Positions 28,791 to 34,236 of a stretch of 34,236 nucleotides of DNA are shown in pieces. The first letter of the stretch is position 1; every line of letters begins with the position of its first letter. The notes under the pieces were generated by a model that saw nothing but the letters and a program-made list of their open reading frames with translations, was not told where the DNA came from and did no database searches. Origin of the DNA: Fragilaria crotonensis (Eukaryota > Bacillariophyta > Fragilariophyceae > Fragilariales > Fragilariaceae); assembly GCA_022925895.1 (NCBI GenBank), contig JAKSYS010000664.1:1-34236 (forward strand), given 5' to 3'. Both the position numbers and the translations under genes were made by a program.

Positions 28791-29694
28791 AATTAACAAA
28801 ATAAGTTGCAGCAAATGAACACATGCTGACTCCTACTTATCCTCTGAAAAATCTCTTATCTTATCTTCCCCTTGGACAGGGGGGTGATGGTTTGGAAAAG
28901 GATCCAAAGGCAGGAAACCTTTAGCTATTCACAAGTGCTCGTGAGTTGAATCGTATCTTGGTGAACCGAGGAAGTGTATGTAATGCATCTAATCTCAGAT
29001 TGTGCTGTGATAGTCGGAGAAATTACTTTGCATTTGCATACAGGTTGACACGCAAAAAAGGAGGCAATACAATTGCACAGACTACTCCGGAGTACTCCGA
29101 GTACTCGACAAGCCAAAATGAAGGAGCTGGAATGTTGCGCACAGATCGCCGCGCCGAAAAGGAGGAGGAGCTAGCATTTTGAGTTCATTTCAACACACAA
29201 GAAGGATGAGGGTAAACTAATTCCTTCTGGTAGTATTTGTAAAACCCATGAGGGACATAAACAAGACTTGCAACATAATGGTGACTGAGTGTTGACGTAA
29301 TCAATTTTTGTTCTTGTTTCTGCAAGTAGTACCATAAGGGTTGGCCTAAGAGTATTCCTTGTTGTTGGGGCGGGTGCACCAGCCCTCTGATATACTCCCG
29401 GGTCTATCCATGTACCCTCCAACAAACAAATTGAAAAATTTGGCAATCCCTATCATGTACTGTAGGACTGGATACTGGACTAAAGTACCTCAGTTTTGCA
29501 ATAACCAAGTGAAGTTCTATTCCATCCACTCTGACTGCCTTTAACCTTTCCTTTAGCAATCCATTGCTGATGGAATTTACAATGTTGATTGTAAGAGGCA
29601 GACTCCTTTGTTACAAGCAATCATGAGGCAACAAAGATTACTGATGTATGGGCAAGGTTTTTACATTGGTCAATGTCCATACCTTTCATAGCAA
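28791..29694. other. Intergenic; no recognised gene
   Basis: Several short frames only. A palindromic ACTCCGGAGTACTCCGAGTACTC run lies near 29083-29106. A 78-codon frame ends at 29182 but lacks a convincing start and domain. Confidence 0.3.
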
Positions 29695-30207
29695 TTGGAT
29701 GACATTCACAGCATTTTTGCAGGGGTACGCCAACAACGGAACAAAGAAAAAGAAGACTGCTCTGCCTACGGTCAAGTGACAGAAGTTGTTGCTGAACAGG
29801 TTGCAGCGGCTTATCTCATTTTGATCGACAAACTTATATGGCGTCCGAGGAAGATGTTGCTTTTGCTTCAATCATTGTGTGACTACACGGGCTTAGCATT
29901 CTTACTGCTGACTGCTGACTTTCAAAGTGTCGATTTTGAAATCTTGATGCAAATCAAAGATGGTCACGCAATCCTTGCTGTTCATGCACACAGTCATCAT
30001 TGTTTAGAACCAGACTGCACTAATGCTTATTGTTCTGAACAAAATTCTAGTAACAATGACAAGATCAGTATCCCCACAAATGATGGCTGTAGAATCCACC
30101 AATCCTGGCAAGCCTGTTGTAACAATTTAATTCTTCTTGCCCCAAGAAAAGATTCTTCTGCATGGAATCAAGCAACAATCAGAGTATTCCTTGTAATTGG
30201 TAAATGA
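29695..30207 (+). CDS. Unrecognised open frame of 170 codons
   Basis: Open from 29695, but the first ATG is at 29854, giving about 117 codons. The N-terminal open part reads FAGVRQQRNKEKEDCSAYGQ. Later there is a Cys/His-rich stretch, HAHSHHCLEPDCTNAYCSE. No family is recognised and the surrounding DNA is debris, so it may be a remnant of an element ORF. Confidence 0.25.
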   Translation: MDDIHSIFAGVRQQRNKEKEDCSAYGQVTEVVAEQVAAAYLILIDKLIWRPRKMLLLLQSLCDYTGLAFLLLTADFQSVDFEILMQIKDGHAILAVHAHSHHCLEPDCTNAYCSEQNSSNNDKISIPTNDGCRIHQSWQACCNNLILLAPRKDSSAWNQATIRVFLVIGK

Positions 30208-31219
30208 ATTATCTCTGTGGGAATGGTTATGGTGACCTCTGAATGCCATCATTCTTTTTCACTGCTGCTGTTGGTCTTGGTAGTGAGAGACTTTCATCAG
30301 ATGACACAACATCACACATCAGAGAACGAATCAAGGAGGTGAGAGTGTAGTTATCTATATGGGGTGAGTGGCAAAGGAGTAGATGTCATGATGGGAGAGT
30401 ATGCACCCTCTGGTGTTTATAACTAGTGGCCTTCGCCAAGGAGGTAGGCTTGTTGTAGATCATTGGACATGGTTGGTTTGCCGTTTGCTATTGTATCTGC
30501 TGGATGAGTGTTGTGAGGTTGTGAATGATTCTGTGTGTGGGAGGCTATGTCCTCAATCCACGGTTTACGGACAGCTATCTTGCAAATAGTCTCACATTTT
30601 ACATCCCATCTTCTCATTGTCATCAGTGGCCTGTTTCTAGATCTTTCAGATCTAGGCATGGCCTCTACTTGGAAATAGGTTTCATGTTGTTCTCGCATCC
30701 TTCTGTTCGTGCATATGATGTTTTGTGTCTCAACTTTCCTCTGTTCTGCACGGGATGCAAGACTCACCGCAGCCATTTCACGGCACCCAGGTCACTCCAG
30801 TGATGCTGCCTACAAAGTCTCGGCCCCTAGGATTGGCATCGGCCCGCCCCACTGAGTTGCTTTTTGACCCAACTTACTGCACTTCAATCGGTTGGCATTT
30901 GGGGACTTCTGGCGGTGGACTGGTCATTGCCAGTTGCCTTGTCGCTTTCCAGTCGTCGGTATGCATTCATTCTGCAGCAATATCACACGAATTCACGCGG
31001 ACCCAGTGTGGCCACACTGATTTCCACGAGACTTCTTGTCTAAGGACTCCAAGGCTGGCAGCTGTGGGAGGAGAGGTGCAAGAATTTAGTATTGTATGGC
31101 ATGTTGTGTTGCATGATGTGCTTACTTGGTTGTTGGTTTTGTTGTCACTAATATTAGAAGCAAGTATGTAATCTTGTTATCACAGTGGGATGATTACTTT
31201 GATGTCACTGGCATATAGC
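30208..31219. other. Intergenic; no recognised gene
   Basis: Overlapping short frames on both strands (30423-30776 minus, 30725-31171 plus) show no domain or consistent coding signal. Confidence 0.3.
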
Positions 31220-31989
31220 TAAGTTGTGTTTTTGTGCCACCATTTTCAGCTCTTCCCATTCCATGAATGCAATTCTGTTTGCTTCCTGCTGTTTGTAATG
31301 CTTTGGAAAGGCAAAATCAAATGGGGTTTGTTCGTCTGCTATCTACTTTTCCTGCTGTTCTTTGACCATTGCCTCAACACTTCCTGGTAGAATTGGTAGA
31401 GTCTTTCCCAGCTTGACATTTGGTCGCACTTGATGAATCTTATGGCAGTCCTACTACCTGCAGTTGTGTTTACGTCGTGTGTTGTTGTTTGTGTGCTGCT
31501 CGTGAATGCAAAAGAAGAATGTATACTTGCCTTCGTTGCATGAGGTTTCGTAGTCATTGTTATGCGGCTTTACTTTTACAATGTACCATTGTGGTGTGTT
31601 GGTAGCGTCAATGGTGTGTTTGATGGAGAATACTTTGTTGCAAGATATGCACACTCATTTGTAAGGTTGATGTGCTTGCTGCTGTGCCAGAGAGTTGCTT
31701 TGTATTGTTGTTTGTGCTTGTTGTATGTTTGTTGTCTCTGTGACGTTTTGGCTTGTTTGTTGTTCGTGTCGATGTGTTCTGTGGTTCTTTGTTCATTGGT
31801 CATGTTCGTTACTTGGTGGTTTGTGTTGTCTTTCTATGTTCTCTTGTGCTGACTTGATTGTGTTCCTCAAGGTCAAGGTTTATCGGTTGGTTTGTTGGGT
31901 CAGTTGGTTCTGATGCAGCTATTGCAGTGCGGTTTCTTGACTTTGGTCCATGGTCAGAGAGTAGGTGCTATTGAGTGCATGGCTTTGAT
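31220..31989 (-). pseudogene. Low-complexity Asn/Thr/Gln-rich decayed coding stretch
   Basis: On the minus strand, hydrophilic Asn/Thr/Gln/Lys-rich pieces such as STRTTNKPKRHRDNKHTT (31700-31790) are followed by RPNVKLGKTLPILPGSVEAM (about 31350-31430) and HYKQQEANRIAFMEWEELKM (about 31235-31310), broken by stops. The Cys/Leu-rich plus-strand frames here are the antisense of this composition. It may be the C-terminal continuation of the frame at 31990-33112. Confidence 0.3.
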
Positions 31990-33112
31990 CTGTTTGTTGA
32001 CGGGTCTGTTGCTATGTCCTTTATGATTGTTGTCAGCACACATTGGGGATCGATGACATCGAGAGTCTTGACAACACGGAAAGGTAGGTACTCATGATCT
32101 GGTAGAAAGTTGATCGAGTAGTTGTGGATGTTGGTAGAAATTGGGATGAAGTGGGACTTGTAGAGGAATATTGATGGTTTCCATCAGGGATGTCGATCTC
32201 TTGGAGGTAATTTAGAGATATATCTCAACAAATCACAAAGTTCACTGCTAGGGTGGTAGCAGGGTTCATTGCATAGGTAGTGTTGCCATTGAGCTGCTCA
32301 GTTGTAGGTAGAGTAGCCATTGGGAAGGCAGAGCAATGGTAGTTGAAGATCATGTCAGCCGGGGGTAGGGCTCCAAGAATGATGTTGGTAGGTTGCAAAT
32401 CTGGGTCATCACCATTGGTGACCTTGGTAGAGAGAGATGCATGGTGTTGGAGGGCAGCTGAGATGAGGGACCTTGCAGCTAGAGAGCTTCTAGGTGGGAT
32501 TTCGGGTGATGGATCACCAAAGCCGTTCACAAGCGGAGAATAAGTGAAGGCAAATAGTGAGGTTGAGCCAAAGTTGGTAGGATGCTCATTGTAGGATGAG
32601 CATTGGCTGTCTTGTTGCTTGTCGTAGGGGTTGGAAGCAACTTGTTGGTCTTGGAAGAAAGTGTGAATGAATGCAGGGACGTCTAGGAAATTACTTCGGT
32701 TGGGAAATAAACTCAGTGCTGTCGCGAAGGATGGCACATTCCGGATGATGTCAGAGAGGTCATGTGGCATAAACTTGAAAGTGGAATCTTGACTTGAAGG
32801 GTAGGTCAGAAAGTGAACAAGATGCAGTGTCTTGAAGGCATAGAGAATGGCAAGGGCACATTCATGGCCATGGGTGTCTGGCTCATGATCAGTCAAGAGA
32901 CTCAGATAAGAGGCAGGAGTGCCATCTGGGAAGTTAGTTTGGAGCAATTCAACAGGGAAATTGTCCATGACTAAATTGGTTGTCCTGTTCAAAGTGTGTT
33001 GCATACATTGGATGTACTCAATGCTGTCATCATTGTCAGCAATAGTTGCATGATCCACAGTTAGGACAGGGTGAAGTTCGCGGAAGAAATCATCAGAAGG
33101 TTGCGGGTTTTA
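31990..33112 (-). pseudogene. Long unrecognised minus-strand ORF, 3' part frameshifted
   Basis: The frame is open from about 33112 (no ATG; first Met codon about 33004) to TGA at 32225, close to 295 codons. It includes RELHPVLTVDHATIAD, HGHECALAILYAFKTLHLVH and FMPHDLSDIIRNVPSFATAL. After the stop, another frame continues protein-like with NIHNYSINFLPDHEYLPFRV and TLDVIDPQCVLTTIIKDIAT to about 31990. The absence of an ATG suggests a missing upstream exon or a truncated copy. I recognise no domain. A Gag-like or other transposon protein is possible; that is a guess. Confidence 0.4.
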
Positions 33113-33468
33113 CATGTAACAAATTTGGTACGTGTACCATTTTTTTCAGAGTCCAGTACAGTGCGTTATATCATTTCCCACTGTACTATGTATGACTTCA
33201 TGCTATATCCCTTGTACTTGTAATTTATTTTTTTGAGTCCAGAACAGATGTGTACCCTCTCATGGCACACCCAACATTTTTACCATTTGTGTACAATGGC
33301 TGTTGATGTTGTAACATTTGTGGTCGGGTGTAACATCCATTGCTCACCATTTTGTTATGTATTGTACCGTAGTATGGCTCTACATTTGGCTCACTTGTAT
33401 CCAGTATACAGTACTTGATTTTATTCCATTCTGTCTTCCATTGCTATCTACAACTCAACGACAAATGT
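33113..33468. other. Intergenic spacer
   Basis: No gene. The segment TTTTTTTCAGAGTCCAGTAC near 33143 is echoed by TTTTTTTGAGTCCAGAAC near 33228. Otherwise nothing noted. Confidence 0.4.
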
Positions 33469-33880
33469 GTTGACTTCAATTCATCGCAAACTTGACAAGT
33501 GGTCATCATTGTGGCTGTTCTCCACTTCGTTGACTGCTGTGCTGTGCACTGGCGGGCCTGTTACTGGATGGAGGCATGCCGGTGACTGTAAGAGCCATCC
33601 AAAAGTTAAACCCAATGGATTGCGGGTTTACTTTCATATCACCTCGACTCCTTTTTGCAACAACAAGTGGTCGCCAGGCAAGTGCGGCTAACGCGTTGAC
33701 TTCAATTCAACGCAAACTTGACAAGTGGTCACCAGTTGTGGCTGTTCTCCACTTTGTTGGCTGCTATGCTGTGCACCGGCCTGTCTCTGGATGGAGGCAT
33801 GCCGGTGACTGCAAGAGCAACAAAAAGTACGTACACTGGATGGCGGGTCCACGTTCACATCACCAGCAATGACTTCGTCA
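33469..33880. repeat. Tandem duplication of a 227-bp segment
   Basis: GTTGACTTCAATTCATCGCA (33469) and GTTGACTTCAATTCAACGCA (33696) start two copies. They share long stretches including AAACTTGACAAGTGGTCA and GGATGGAGGCATGCCGGTGA, and both still align at GG(A/G)TTGCGGG/GGATGGCGGG before fading near 33870. In one plus-strand frame both encode KLDKWS and GWRHAGDCKS, so the unit may once have been coding. Confidence 0.85.
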
Positions 33881-33984
33881 ATCAGAATTGTCATCACTGG
33901 AGCCCGTGCTGTGCTAGCTGTAAAGAGTATCATTGTTGTTAGTGATTCTCTCAAGGAGGTTCTCACAAAAAAGACTCGATGACA

Positions 33985-34176
33985 CTAGTACCTGTTAATT
34001 TCTGCGGCTGCACAGCAGCACTCCTTCTTCCACTTCATTCCGCCTACTGTAGTATCTGCCTTCCTCAGTGTGAGCGCTCTCTTTGAATAGTTTGCACCTT
34101 TCTTCACCATTGCTGGTTTGTTACTTACCTTCCCAGAATGTGCTTTGTCTTCATTTGATAGTGTCATATGCTGCAT
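33985..34176 (-). CDS. Short ORF, possible start of a transposon-associated protein
   Basis: 63 codons from an ATG at 34176. The segment MVKKGANYSKRAL followed by GGMKWKK loosely recalls the KGxNYSxxE...W pattern that begins SANT/Myb-like proteins carried by stramenopile transposons, but the match is weak and the frame ends quickly. It could be a remnant or chance. Confidence 0.22.
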   Translation of the reverse strand: MQHMTLSNEDKAHSGKVSNKPAMVKKGANYSKRALTLRKADTTVGGMKWKKECCCAAAEINRY

Positions 34177-34236
34177 TGTGGTGTGTTTTGTTATTTTGTG
34201 CCTCGTGTTGTGCCAGCATTGCTGCTGGTTTGGTTT

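Noticed and set aside
31562-31852. Cys/Leu/Val-rich plus-strand ORF as a membrane protein
   Set aside because: It is the antisense of an Asn/Thr/Gln-rich minus-strand stretch; the hydrophobicity follows from T/G-rich composition and repeats of TTGTTTGT.

Overview
The window reads as transposon-rich nuclear DNA of a photosynthetic stramenopile, most likely a pennate diatom. This is inferred from protein style, not from a marker gene. The evidence is spliceosomal introns with GT...AG borders, a Cys/His-rich nuclear-type protein of a kind I associate with diatoms, PIF/Harbinger and plant-transposon-type transposases, a Helitron, and an RNase H-bearing retroelement remnant. I see no rRNA, tRNA, CRISPR array or prokaryotic operon.

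Layout. 1-5819: one full-length Helitron (ends at 6 and 5819) with a Rep/PIF1-helicase gene that is open throughout but crosses about eleven frame changes. 5820-8500: non-coding, with a 709-bp TIR element (6124-6832) and a helically phased GTCAGC box array (7489-7762). 8540-9937: a strong hairpin followed by a broken gene with one short intron. 10237-11290: decayed minus-strand coding debris. 11678-12139: a 462-bp non-autonomous Helitron of the same family as the first, inverted, sitting at the edge of a three-copy tandem repeat (12141-13553) that preserves the empty target site. 13918-14889: the best-preserved ordinary gene, minus strand. 15185-16480: repeats ending in a 31-bp-period palindrome array.

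16591-22844 is a PIF/Harbinger element with 31-bp inverted ends and a TTA target duplication. A second Harbinger (16704-20329, its own TTA duplication and about 60-bp ends) is nested inside it. The inner element keeps an intact-looking spliced accessory ORF1 facing a transposase killed by one stop and one 1-nt insertion. The outer element keeps only decayed ORF1 and transposase pieces. A second copy of the 31-bp palindrome array lies immediately right of the outer element (22848-23052).

23645-25684: remnant of a retroelement-like coding region (RNase H, then a Cys/His motif; a zinc-finger-like ORF lies upstream, and no reverse transcriptase is seen between). 26138-28790: debris including a third, plant-transposon-type transposase on the minus strand. 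29000-34236: mostly unrecognised, with a long decayed minus-strand ORF (about 31990-33112) and a 227-bp tandem duplication (33469-33880).

How things fit together: nearly every coding unit belongs to a mobile element. Insertion order can be read in two places: inner Harbinger into outer Harbinger into the palindrome-array region, and mini-Helitron into the roughly 0.47-kb tandem repeat. The most unusual signals are the two exactly phased palindrome arrays and the doubled GTCAGC-box array. Both look like multi-site protein-binding or cruciform-forming DNA rather than coding sequence.
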